In this document: piece after piece, positions 35,085 to 43,517 of the stretch | Layout: every line of letters begins with the position of its first letter | Numbering within the stretch: the first letter of the stretch is position 1 | Assembly (NCBI RefSeq): GCF_000701345.1 | Contig: NZ_JNIJ01000044.1 | Span: 1-51,702, forward strand | Origin: Bradyrhizobium sp. URHD0069 | Lineage (GTDB): Bacteria > Pseudomonadota > Alphaproteobacteria > Rhizobiales > Xanthobacteraceae | Direction: 5' to 3' | DNA: 51,702 bases | Notes under the pieces: model-generated | What the model saw: the letters and a program-made list of their open reading frames with translations, nothing else | Told to the model about the DNA's origin: nothing | Databases searched by the model: none | Position numbers and translations under genes: made by a program

Positions 35085-35762
35085 TTGCGCGTTGCCCGAA
35101 ATCTATTGCTGACTTTGCTGGTCCTGCTGTTGCTGCCGTATCTGCTGGCGCCGCTGTATCGCGCCGGTCATCCGGTCTCGACGCTGATGGCCTGGCGCTG
35201 GCTGACCGGCGCGCCGGTATCGCGGCAGTGGATCGATTTCAGCGCGATCTCGCCTTCGCTGCCACGTTCGGTGGTCGCGTCCGAGGATGCGAAATTTTGC
35301 AGCCATCGCGGCATCGACTGGGACGCGCTGCGCGAGGTGATCGACGACGCGGAGGAAGGCGAGGTGATGCGCGGCGGCTCGACCATTACCCAGCAGGTGG
35401 CGAAAAACCTGTTCCTGTGGCAGGGCCGCAGCGTCGTGCGCAAGGCGCTGGAGTTTCCGCTCGCACTGTGGATCGACCTCGTGCTGCCGAAGCAGCGGAT
35501 CCTGGAAATCTACCTCAACATCGCCGAGCTCGGCCCCTCCGGCCAGTTCGGCGCGCAAGCCGGCGCGATGTATGCTTTCGGCCATCCGGCATCGGCCCTC
35601 GCGCCGCGCGAAGCGGCGCTATTGGCGGCGATCCTGCCCAATCCGGTCAGGCGCAGCGCCCGCAATCCCGGCCCCGGCGTGCGGCGATTGGCCGGGACTT
35701 ACATGGCGCGGGCCAATGCAGCGGCCCTCCAGCGCTGCTGGAGCGAGAACCGTGCTTTTTGA
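35085..35762 (+). CDS. mtgA: Monofunctional biosynthetic peptidoglycan transglycosylase
   Basis: A 225-residue GT51 enzyme that polymerises lipid II glycan chains at the periplasmic face. An N-terminal membrane anchor (NLLLTLLVLLLLPYLLAPLY) is followed by the transglycosylase domain: VVASEDAKFCSHRGIDWDAL with catalytic Glu 67, MRGGSTITQQVAKNLFLW (97-111), KALEFPLALWIDLVLPKQRI, LEIYLNIAELGPSGQFGAQA, and LAPREAALLAAILPNP. No transpeptidase domain follows. The start appears to be TTG at 35085: no ATG lies before the anchor. Reading frame intact. Confidence 0.93.
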   Translation: MRVARNLLLTLLVLLLLPYLLAPLYRAGHPVSTLMAWRWLTGAPVSRQWIDFSAISPSLPRSVVASEDAKFCSHRGIDWDALREVIDDAEEGEVMRGGSTITQQVAKNLFLWQGRSVVRKALEFPLALWIDLVLPKQRILEIYLNIAELGPSGQFGAQAGAMYAFGHPASALAPREAALLAAILPNPVRRSARNPGPGVRRLAGTYMARANAAALQRCWSENRAF

Positions 35763-35801
35763 GCGAGGGCTGAGAGGGCTCGCGGTGAAATCAGAGCGAG
35801 G

Positions 35802-36779
35802 TCATTTTTTACTGGCCGGCGTCACGTTCTTGCCCCCGAACACATCAGCCTCGAATGTTTGGGGATCAACAGTCCCAAACCGCGACCAATCCATGCCGGG
35901 CTCGGCTCCATAAAGCTGGGTCCATGCCGCACTCTTGTCCATCGTTGCGGTCTCAAGTGGCCGAATTTCAAAATGGAAGATGCCTTTGCTACCGACTTCG
36001 CCGATGTTGTCTCCCTTTCTCACTTGCAGTCCGACCGAAATTGCCTTGCCGGTTTTGCCTGTCAGCCGGCCGAGATGCGTGTAGCGGGTGAATGCCGTGC
36101 GTCCGTTTGGAAAGGTGTGCTTGACCACGACGTATCGTCCGCACTGTCCTGCGGTGGGGATGTTCACGATCGCCTGCTCGTTTTCTTCCACCTTCACCAC
36201 GATCCCATCTTCCATCACTGAAAGGGGGGTTCCGGCCGGGGCACTATAGTCGCCTCCTGAATGGGAATCCTTTCCGCACCCGCAATCCTGTCTGGCTTGC
36301 TGCTTCGTTTGCGGGCGGGTGAACTCGTTCACGATCATTCCTGGACCTTCCTGGCCGAAATAGATCAGGGTTGCATACAGCGTCAGCTTTCCATCTTGCG
36401 GCACCTCTTTCTCAAGGCTCTCCGTGAGAACGTCCTGGATGAACACCGACAGGACTTTGCCCTTCGCCGACCTGACCTTGATGCAACGGGATATCGGTAT
36501 GCTCTGTACTTGCGACTGTTCGATTCCGGATGTCTGCATCGCCCATTTCAGGAAGTCGGTTTTGCAAGGCGCCGCCCGGGAGGCCAACGTCACGTCGAAC
36601 CGGTACGCTCGCGCCGGGAAGACATCGACACCCCGTCCCACCGGAGGTTTTCTGGCGGAAATGACGTCTAGGTCTGCCGGCTGGTATCGCGCTGGGTCGA
36701 ACGCCGCGGCGCCTTCCACGAGCAGAAGCAAGGAGATACTTGTGAGCCGTAAAATGCGGCCACGGCGGAATATTGCCAA
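35802..36779 (-). CDS. Secreted M23/LytM-domain protein, probably catalytically impaired
   Basis: A 325-residue protein with an N-terminal signal segment (LRLTSISLLLLVEGAAAF). Residues about 45-160 form a domain I do not recognise. It contains a family B invasion-associated-like feature set (TDFLKWAMQTSGIEQSQVQS, two cysteines), which is only a weak resemblance. The C-terminal LytM domain has the first zinc motif (DSHSGGDYSAPAGTPLSVM), YVVVKHTFPNGRTAFTRYTH, VRKGDNIGEVG and KGIFHFEIRP. In active M23 peptidases the last motif is H-x-H; here the first His is Ile, so hydrolysis is doubtful and a role as a wall-binding or activator protein is possible. The start is TTG at 36779. Convergent with mtgA. 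Confidence 0.78.
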   Translation of the reverse strand: MAIFRRGRILRLTSISLLLLVEGAAAFDPARYQPADLDVISARKPPVGRGVDVFPARAYRFDVTLASRAAPCKTDFLKWAMQTSGIEQSQVQSIPISRCIKVRSAKGKVLSVFIQDVLTESLEKEVPQDGKLTLYATLIYFGQEGPGMIVNEFTRPQTKQQARQDCGCGKDSHSGGDYSAPAGTPLSVMEDGIVVKVEENEQAIVNIPTAGQCGRYVVVKHTFPNGRTAFTRYTHLGRLTGKTGKAISVGLQVRKGDNIGEVGSKGIFHFEIRPLETATMDKSAAWTQLYGAEPGMDWSRFGTVDPQTFEADVFGGKNVTPASKK

Positions 36780-37117
36780 AATGACCCCCGTAAACCCCGA
36801 TTACGCAACCTTCATCTCCCTCTGAGCGCTAAGCACCCGCATCAAACCCGCTGAGATTGTCGTAGCAGTTGATCACGGTTTGTTCTATAGGGCTTTTCCC
36901 GGAATTCGACCGATCGTCGAGATCGGGCGGCCTCTCTGCCCGGCTTGCGAGCCCGGCCATCGGGAGGTTTTCGTGCAATTTCCCCGCGTGGCTGGCCTAG
37001 CTTTACGCCATGCCATCCTCTATAAGCGCGGCCTTATCGGCATTTCAGCTCGCGCCAAAACGCTTCAGCCGTCCGCCACGGACGATGCCTCCGACAACAC
37101 CCCTAGAGGACACCGAT
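36780..37117. other. Intergenic region upstream of rpmF
   Basis: About 340 bases without a supported gene. A TATAAG at 37021-37026 is the best -10 candidate for rpmF, about 90 bases before its ATG. No repeat or terminator seen. Confidence 0.4.
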
Positions 37118-37303
37118 ATGGCCGTTCCCAGAAGAAAAACATCGCCCTCGCGGCGTGGCATGCGCCGCTCGGCGGATGCATTGAAGAAGCCAACCTACGC
37201 CGAGGACAAGGATTCGGGCGAATTGCGCCGTCCGCACCACCTCGATTTGAAGACCGGAATGTACAAGGGCCGGCAGGTTCTGAAGGCCAAGAAGGAATCC
37301 TGA
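37118..37303 (+). CDS. rpmF: 50S ribosomal protein L32
   Basis: A 61-residue protein starting MAVPRRKTSPSRRGMRRSAD, the standard L32 N-terminus, then ALKKPTYAEDKDSGELRRPH and HLDLKTGMYKGRQVLKAKK. ATG at 37118 follows AGAGGA at a normal distance. It lacks the zinc-ribbon cysteines found in L32 of some bacteria, as is usual in alphaproteobacteria. L32 sits near the exit-tunnel side of the large subunit. No plsX follows, unlike the arrangement in many bacteria. Confidence 0.97.
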   Translation: MAVPRRKTSPSRRGMRRSADALKKPTYAEDKDSGELRRPHHLDLKTGMYKGRQVLKAKKES

Positions 37304-37471
37304 TCGCGGTGCGGAAGCCGCGCCACCGAGCGAGGCGGGACGGGCGGCAAACCGGATTTGCGTGCCCGAATTCACCCAAACTGGTGAGATAGAACGTGGT
37401 CCAGGGCGAGCCGAACAGCGCTTCGCCCGAAAATGCCTCGGTTCTCTTGCTTGAAAAAGAAGGCCTCGCCG

Positions 37472-38092
37472 ATGTCCATGATCGGTTTTCCGCTTCTTCT
37501 GATTCCGCTCGCAATCTACAACATCGTCGTCTTCCTGATGCCCGGCTTTTCCCTCGCCGAGCCGCTTGTGAAGTTGACGCTGATCTCCGGCACCGAATGG
37601 TCGGTGACGCTGAGCGATATGCTTCTGGCGCTCGGCGTATTGCTGCTGCTGTTCGAGGTCATCAAGGCCGCGCGCCCCGGCGCGAAATATCTCACCGATC
37701 ACCTGTTGTCGCTGATCGTGTTCGGCGCCGCGGCCGCCGAATTTGTGCTGTGGCCGCAGTTCGGCACGTCGACCTATTTCCTGCTGGCCATGCTGGCGTT
37801 GGTCGATTTCCTCTCGGGCATTGCCTTGCGCGCGCGGCGCGGAATGCAGGTGGCGTCAGATCCCGCGGGCTCCGGCTGGGGCGCGCGAAAGCCTGCCGCC
37901 GTAACGCCCGAATCTCAATTCGAGCCCGTAGTTGCACCACCGATTCCGGCAGCGGCTTCGGTCGCCGAATCCGTACTGCTCGATCATCCCGAACCGAAAG
38001 TCACGCCGAGTGCGGCCTCGCCGCAGGTTGCCTCTCCGGAGCTGCAGCCCGGCAATGGCCCACCGCCGTCGCCGGACGCGCCGCCGCGCTGA
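37472..38092 (+). CDS. Inner-membrane protein with Pro-rich cytoplasmic or periplasmic tail
   Basis: A 206-residue protein. The first 130 residues hold four membrane helices (MIGFPLLLIPLAIYNIVVFL; VTLSDMLLALGVLLLLFEVI; YLTDHLLSLIVFGAAAAEFV; TSTYFLLAMLALVDFLSGIA). The rest is disordered and rich in Pro, Ala and Ser. Start at ATG 37472; an alternative ATG is six bases later. No named family recognised; the four-helix part recalls small conserved membrane proteins of Bradyrhizobium. Downstream of rpmF by 170 bases. Confidence 0.7.
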   Translation: MSMIGFPLLLIPLAIYNIVVFLMPGFSLAEPLVKLTLISGTEWSVTLSDMLLALGVLLLLFEVIKAARPGAKYLTDHLLSLIVFGAAAAEFVLWPQFGTSTYFLLAMLALVDFLSGIALRARRGMQVASDPAGSGWGARKPAAVTPESQFEPVVAPPIPAAASVAESVLLDHPEPKVTPSAASPQVASPELQPGNGPPPSPDAPPR

Positions 38093-38108
38093 GCGCTGCT
38101 CTTAATTC

Positions 38109-38423
38109 CTAAATGATTTGCCGCATCCGGATGCCGGCCCGCTGAAGGCGGGGTGCTCCGTAGGCGCTCTGCGCATCGGCAGGCGTTGCCCGCCGCAAGC
38201 TGCGCATTTGCGGAACCTGCTCGGCGCTTGCGATCAGATGCGTGACGAAGATCGAGTTGGGCCGGGACAGCTCGCTCGGAGTCCGCGACCATTGTGCCGC
38301 CGGGATCACCGGCACCAGAGCAACGCAGGCGGGCTTAGCGTCCGCGAGGGCGCCATCATCTGCGGTCTGTTCTGGTCGATCGGTATCTGGCATCGCGAAA
38401 TCGAAACCCGGCTGAACTGTCAT
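38109..38423 (-). CDS. Conserved small protein of unknown function
   Basis: About 104 residues from ATG 38423. The C-terminal half (LSRPNSIFVTHLIASAEQVP, QMRSLRRATPADAQSAYG) is a pattern I recall from many short Bradyrhizobium proteins, with the order SRP-(N/D)-x-x-FV-x-HLIA-x-A then LRRA-x-PADA-x-x-AY. The N-terminal half is variable and low-complexity. No signal peptide or membrane helix. The frame remains open upstream to 38618, so the start is uncertain. Function unknown. Confidence 0.58.
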   Translation of the reverse strand: MTVQPGFDFAMPDTDRPEQTADDGALADAKPACVALVPVIPAAQWSRTPSELSRPNSIFVTHLIASAEQVPQMRSLRRATPADAQSAYGAPRLQRAGIRMRQII

Positions 38424-38599
38424 GTTTTGGGACGTCGCGCCCTTTGCGATTTCATCATCGCAAGGTCCATGCCGGTTCTGCGCGCTTTGTTCCTGAGGGC
38501 GGCGCAACGTGGTTTCCGAACCATTTGGAACCTTGCGCAGCGCACTTTCGGGCGACGTAGGTCCGGTTTCCGTAAGAAAATGCGCTCCTTTAGTGACCT

Positions 38600-38645
38600 G
38601 CGCGTATTCTGATCGCAACCGGTACGCATTTTCGCGAATACGCGC
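38600..38645. promoter_or_regulatory. Inverted repeat upstream of the GGDEF-EAL gene
   Basis: GCGCGTATTC (38600-38609) and GAATACGCGC (38636-38645) are perfect 10-bp inverted copies separated by 26 bases. They lie 72-117 bases before the gene start at 38717. Could be two half-sites for a dimeric regulator or a hairpin; position suggests control of that gene. Confidence 0.4.
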
Positions 38646-38716
38646 TGGTTTGGAGCAAAAGAGGCGGTATCCTTAAGATCGAGAATCATCCGGCAGTATC
38701 CCGAAACGAGGCGATC

Positions 38717-40411
38717 TTGACGTCCGCCCTTCCGCAAGTTTCGACCATTCTGGGTTCGCTTGGCCAGGCAGCCTTCGTATGGAATACCGTAACCGATGCG
38801 ATCACCTGGAGCGATCACGTCGGCGCGGTTTTCCCGGATATCCCGGCGACGTCGCTGGCAACCGGCGCAGAATTTTCAAAACTGATCGAGCCGGAGCGCT
38901 CGATCCGGATGAACGCGCTGGGTCATGCTTCGCCGGCACACGGTGTCGACGGCACACCCTACCGAATTGAATATGGCGTGCGGACCTCTGCGTCCGTCCC
39001 CGTGCTGTGGATCGAGGAGACCGGCTGCTGGTTTGCCGGCTCCGATGGCAGGCCGGCATACGCGCAGGGTATTGTCCGCATCAACAACGAACGGCGCGCC
39101 CGCGACGAGCAACTGCTAAAACTGTCGCGCCACGATCCGCTGACCGGCGAGCTCAACCGTACGCATCTGATCGCATCGCTGGCCGAGACCATCGAGGAAG
39201 CGACGCGCTTCCGCACGTCCTGCGCTTTCATGCTGATCGGCATCGATCATCTGGCGCGGATCAACGACGCGTTCGGCTTCGATGTTGCGGACGCGGTGAT
39301 TTCCGAAGTGGCCAGCCGCATTCGCAGCCGGCTGCGCGGCGGCGACGTGCTCGGCCGGTTTTCGGGCAACAAGTTCGGACTGATCCTGAAGAACTGCACC
39401 GTCGACGACGTGAACGTCGCCGCCGAGCGCTTTCTGGCCGGCATTCGCGAAAACGTGGTACCGACCAAATCCGGTCCGGTCTCCGTGACCGCCTCGATCG
39501 GCGCGGTCGGCGTGCCGCGTTATGCACGCAGCGCCGAAGAGGCCATCAATCGCGCCCATGAAACGCTCGACATGGCCAAGCGCCGCCGCGCCGGGTCGTT
39601 TTCGCTGTGGCGTCCGAATGCCGAGCGCGATGCCCAGCGCCGCGTCAATATCCGCGTTACTGATGAGATCGTCACCGCGCTGAATGAGCGCCGGATCGTG
39701 ATGGCGTTCGAGCCGGTGGTGGAGGCGGGCTCGCGCGATGCGGCATTCTACGAGTGCCTTGTCCGCATGGTGCAGGCTGACGGACAGGTTCTGTTGGCGC
39801 CGGACATCGTTCCAGTCGCCGAGAGGCTCGGCCTGATACGCCTGGTTGACCACCGCGTGCTCGAACTCGTGGTGGCCGAGCTTGCTAGCTCGCCAAAGGT
39901 GCAGCTCAGCCTCAACATCTCGCCCGACACCACGATGGATCCGGACTGGTGGGCTTCCATCGAATCGCTGATGCGGGCGCATCCCGGCGTGGCCGAGCGG
40001 CTGATCGTGGAAATCACCGAGACCGTTGCGATCCAGGATATCGATGACCTGCGCGGCTTTGTGACTCGGCTGAAAAACTTCGGCAGCCGGATCGCGATCG
40101 ACGATTTCGGCGCCGGTTACACCTCGTTCCGGAATCTGCGCAAGCTCGGCGTCGATATCGTGAAGATCGACGGTGCCTTTGTGCAGAACATCGCACGCTC
40201 GGCGGATGACCGCGCCTTCGTGCAGACGCTGATCGATCTCGCGCGCCGGCTCGGCATCAAGACGGTCGCGGAATGGGTCCAGGATGAAGAGTCCGCGACC
40301 ATGCTGCGCGACTGGGGCTGCGATTACATCCAGGGGCGGCTGATCGGGCTGGCGTCATCGCAGCGGCCGTGGGCGGCGGCGGGCGGGACGGTGTTGCCGG
40401 CGGCGGGGTGA
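38717..40411 (+). CDS. PAS-GGDEF-EAL protein, probable c-di-GMP phosphodiesterase
   Basis: A 564-residue protein. Residues 1-125 form a PAS-like sensor. Residues 130-300 form a GGDEF domain whose signature is SGNKF (216-220) in place of GGDEF, so it should not make c-di-GMP; it may bind GTP as a regulator. Residues 310-550 form an EAL domain with ECL (346-348), Asn 400, EITE (432-435), DDFGAG (462-467), Lys 483 and Glu 519, so the metal and base residues are kept and hydrolysis of c-di-GMP is plausible. No membrane segment. TTG start at 38717 with GAGG five bases before it. Alternative: a purely regulatory binding protein. Confidence 0.88.
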   Translation: MTSALPQVSTILGSLGQAAFVWNTVTDAITWSDHVGAVFPDIPATSLATGAEFSKLIEPERSIRMNALGHASPAHGVDGTPYRIEYGVRTSASVPVLWIEETGCWFAGSDGRPAYAQGIVRINNERRARDEQLLKLSRHDPLTGELNRTHLIASLAETIEEATRFRTSCAFMLIGIDHLARINDAFGFDVADAVISEVASRIRSRLRGGDVLGRFSGNKFGLILKNCTVDDVNVAAERFLAGIRENVVPTKSGPVSVTASIGAVGVPRYARSAEEAINRAHETLDMAKRRRAGSFSLWRPNAERDAQRRVNIRVTDEIVTALNERRIVMAFEPVVEAGSRDAAFYECLVRMVQADGQVLLAPDIVPVAERLGLIRLVDHRVLELVVAELASSPKVQLSLNISPDTTMDPDWWASIESLMRAHPGVAERLIVEITETVAIQDIDDLRGFVTRLKNFGSRIAIDDFGAGYTSFRNLRKLGVDIVKIDGAFVQNIARSADDRAFVQTLIDLARRLGIKTVAEWVQDEESATMLRDWGCDYIQGRLIGLASSQRPWAAAGGTVLPAAG

Positions 40412-40421
40412 AGCACCCGCA

Positions 40422-40460
40422 TCGTCCCGGCGAACGCCGGACCCATATGCCGCATGCGGC
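40422..40460. repeat. Partial family A repeat
   Basis: CATCGTCCCGGCGAACGCCGG followed by ACCCATATGCCGCATGCGGC: the left hairpin and start of the interior of a family A unit. The right half is missing, and the AT-richer defence operon begins about 140 bases later. Confidence 0.6.
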
Positions 40461-40604
40461 GCCCCGTCGAAAGCGCAACTCCCTGTTTTTCGAGCTTCGG
40501 TTTCGGGTGGCCCCGGCGGAACAAAAAGACAACGCGCTCTAGGTTCGGTAGTCTGTCCTACCGGCTGCCGATTCGCGGCCAAATCGTGATGGTCGCGACA
40601 CTGT

Positions 40605-43517
40605 ATGAAGATGCAGTACTGCATCGTTGGGAAGCTCTATAGCCTGCTCATTGGACAACCCAGTCCGATCGTGCTGTTGGGTGCGGGCGCGTCGCTAAAA
40701 TCGGGAGTGCCGCTCGCGGGCACTATTGTCGAAAAAGCCGCACGTTGGGCCTATGCAATCGCAAATGGTCGATCACCCGAGGATCCCAGGCTCAAGCGGA
40801 GCGATTGGTTTCCGTGGCTCGAAGGGCAAGGCTGGTACAAGAGGGATGCGCCGCCACACGACAATTACGCAGCAGCCGTTCAGAATCTTCTTCAGCCCCG
40901 GCAAGCGCGCGCCGATTTCTTCAGACAGCTATTGGAGACTAGCCTCGCTCCAAGTGTTGGTTACGATAAGCTCGCCGAGTTCTTAGCGCTCGGCTTTATC
41001 CCGATTGTCCTAACGACAAACTTCGATAGCTTGCTTCCTGAAATGAGGGTGTTGAAGCGGCGTCCGCACTATATTGACGTTATTCAAACTCCTTCGGACT
41101 ACACGAAATTCTCAACTAGCCCACAGCATCCACAGCTGGTGTATCTCCACGGGTCAGTGGATCATTACACCGACAAGAATATCGAAAAGGAGGTTCAGAA
41201 ACTTGACCAAAAACTAGTGGAAATGCTCTTCCCTCTTCTGCGTGATCATCCGTTGATTGTCGTTGGGTACAGAGGCGGCGAACCATCGGTTATGCAGCAT
41301 CTTTTGTTGCAGAATGCCGATACTGCAAACGGATATCGCCATGGCGTCTTTTGGTGCAAGTTGCGGGCTGAAAAAGAGGAAGAACTATCCCCACTTGTTA
41401 CCGCACTTGCTCAAAAAATTGGCAGCAACTTCTCGTTAGTCGACATTGATGGATTCGACGAGCTTTTTGAACGAGACTTGTGGCGGCTTCATCTCGATGC
41501 CCGGGGGCCCGTCGAAATCATTGCTAAGCCGATCATGAGTCCGCCGCCCACGTTCGATATGCGCGCGGCTCAGCACACGGGTCTGGAAGGCCTGGATTGG
41601 CCCACACTGCGCCCTAGGCTACTCAAATATTGCCAGTCGTTGCAAATAAGGGTGCCCGCAGAGACCGACCAAAATTGGTTCAAGGATCAACTGCTTCAAA
41701 CAAACCTTGCGTTCACAGACTCAGATGGCTTTGTCAGGATTACCCTCGCTGGTTGTCTTCTTTTTGGTAGCTTCACTCAGTCTGAGGTCCCTTCCGCGAG
41801 GGTTATTATTCGCGCGCGGGGTAATCAGGATTGGCTCGTCGGAGCCTTAGGAACAAAAGAGGCCGGAGTTGAAGCAGGCACCTCTGCCGCGGATTCCTTT
41901 GAACGAACGATCGATGGTAACTTGTGGGCTCAGTACGACAGCATCATGGGCATTCTCGGATCGTTCAACAGACCATTTCGCCTAAAGGGGGCGACATCAG
42001 AGACCGTGATGCCGTATCCACTCTTGGCAATGAAAGAGGTTGTTGTAAATGCCCTTGTCCACCGCGACTATGGTGTTGATGACCCGATCATTATCGAAAT
42101 CGAGGCGGGCTCGATCCGCGTATCCAATTCCGGTGGACTCGTCGATGAAGTTCAGCGCCGTGTTGAGGCCGGCTCTATTGAAGAGGAAATTCGATTAGGA
42201 CATCGAGGTATAAAAGGTTATCGGAACCCCGTGCTCGCCGACTTGTTTTATGGCAGCGGCGAGATGGACAAAGCTGGCTCCGGCCTCTCCGATGTTTACC
42301 GGATCGTGCGGGCCGGCGGTGGCGACGTGAGCTTTGGGCCCACAAACGAAAACGCCAAGTTTAACGTCCAGATATTTTCTCGACCAGAGGCTGTCGATGT
42401 AGTCACAAGGACTGCCGTTCCGACCGTGCTGACGTCTACGACCTATGCAGCCAACTTGCTTGAGGTTGCTGAACTTCCTGCTCAGATTTTTCACGGCGAA
42501 ACGGAAATCTCATGGGTGGGAAATGTTTGGAAACGTCTTCCGGATGAATGGATACCACCATTTTTGCTGCATGAGGGCAGGATCTATAGCTTTCATGACT
42601 TGGGCGACGTGGCGAATCCGCTTAGTAACCTTGTCGAGCCTGGGACTGTTGAGGCACTTGGGACGGCTGAGTTCTTTTGCGGCCCCGATGGTGAACGGCT
42701 GCTCGTCAGAATGTTGAATGACAGCCTTCGAAAGCATTTCCAGTCGCGTGGCATGATCGTAGATGGAAAGCGCAAGCGCGCTTATTTCCCGCGTACACCT
42801 CAAGGCCCCCGTTCGATTTCGTACCAAGCGCGTTTACGAAAGGCTCGTCGCACCGTCGTCAAATCCCGAAATTCTCCAACGACTGGCAAGGTGACATATT
42901 GGGAGCACGAAGCCCTCGGATATCAATTCCACAAGTTCGGCGATTCTTGGAGCCTTATGTTGGAGCCAGGATATGTTTTCACATTTGACGGCTTCAAGGG
43001 ACTGCTCGCGCCGGAACGGATTAACAAGCTGTCCACGAAGCGAGCTGCCAGGGACTACAATAGCGCTGTGCTCAACGATTTATCGTTCTGGGCATGGTTG
43101 CTGGGGGGCGGTAACTCGACGAGTTTCAGCTTGAATATTAGCGGGGAAAGGTTGGTGCGGGTCCCTGAAGATTTGCCCGAAAACTTGGATGGGGGCCGCG
43201 ACCTCGACGACGAAATAGATGAGCGGTGGTTGGTTGTCGCGACGTTACAAGCGGAGCGAGCAAATGGCTTTACGCGTTTCGATACCGACGGCGGGCTTGC
43301 CTTCGTCAGTCCGCCGTGTATCGCACTTTCTTCGCATCTTCCGACCACTACCATCAATGATATGAAGCTGGTCCCCGCGGACGAGGGCGTGGAAACATCG
43401 AGTGATGACGATTTCGATGAGTTGGCCGAAGAACTAGAACAGTTGGCCGAACAAGGTCGCCAAAGCCAGATGACCGAATCCGAAACTAAAACCGAGGAAG
43501 GGTCTGATGTCTCTTAA
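40605..43517 (+). CDS. SIR2 / RecG-like GHKL ATPase / APAZ protein, partner of a short pAgo
   Basis: A 970-residue protein. Residues 20-290 are a SIR2 domain: IVLLGAGASLKSGVPL, TTNFD (137-141, Asn 139), YLHGS (His 182), VVGYRGGEPSV; in such systems SIR2 degrades NAD+. Residues about 330-595 match the C-terminal module of RecG/Schlafen-like proteins with a GHKL-type ATP site: VVVNALVHRDY (480-489), IRVSNSGGLVDE (504-515) and KAGSGLSDVYRI. Residues about 630-970 are an APAZ domain (YFPRTPQGPRSISYQARLRK, YWEHEALGYQFHKFGDSWSL, YNSAVLNDLSFWAWL), which pairs with short Argonautes. The stop lies beyond the pAgo start (11-base overlap). No clear ribosome site before ATG 40605. AT-richer than neighbours: acquired DNA. 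Plus-strand hairpin CGGTAG/CTACCG at 40546-40563 lies just upstream. Confidence 0.88.
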   Translation: MKMQYCIVGKLYSLLIGQPSPIVLLGAGASLKSGVPLAGTIVEKAARWAYAIANGRSPEDPRLKRSDWFPWLEGQGWYKRDAPPHDNYAAAVQNLLQPRQARADFFRQLLETSLAPSVGYDKLAEFLALGFIPIVLTTNFDSLLPEMRVLKRRPHYIDVIQTPSDYTKFSTSPQHPQLVYLHGSVDHYTDKNIEKEVQKLDQKLVEMLFPLLRDHPLIVVGYRGGEPSVMQHLLLQNADTANGYRHGVFWCKLRAEKEEELSPLVTALAQKIGSNFSLVDIDGFDELFERDLWRLHLDARGPVEIIAKPIMSPPPTFDMRAAQHTGLEGLDWPTLRPRLLKYCQSLQIRVPAETDQNWFKDQLLQTNLAFTDSDGFVRITLAGCLLFGSFTQSEVPSARVIIRARGNQDWLVGALGTKEAGVEAGTSAADSFERTIDGNLWAQYDSIMGILGSFNRPFRLKGATSETVMPYPLLAMKEVVVNALVHRDYGVDDPIIIEIEAGSIRVSNSGGLVDEVQRRVEAGSIEEEIRLGHRGIKGYRNPVLADLFYGSGEMDKAGSGLSDVYRIVRAGGGDVSFGPTNENAKFNVQIFSRPEAVDVVTRTAVPTVLTSTTYAANLLEVAELPAQIFHGETEISWVGNVWKRLPDEWIPPFLLHEGRIYSFHDLGDVANPLSNLVEPGTVEALGTAEFFCGPDGERLLVRMLNDSLRKHFQSRGMIVDGKRKRAYFPRTPQGPRSISYQARLRKARRTVVKSRNSPTTGKVTYWEHEALGYQFHKFGDSWSLMLEPGYVFTFDGFKGLLAPERINKLSTKRAARDYNSAVLNDLSFWAWLLGGGNSTSFSLNISGERLVRVPEDLPENLDGGRDLDDEIDERWLVVATLQAERANGFTRFDTDGGLAFVSPPCIALSSHLPTTTINDMKLVPADEGVETSSDDDFDELAEELEQLAEQGRQSQMTESETKTEEGSDVS

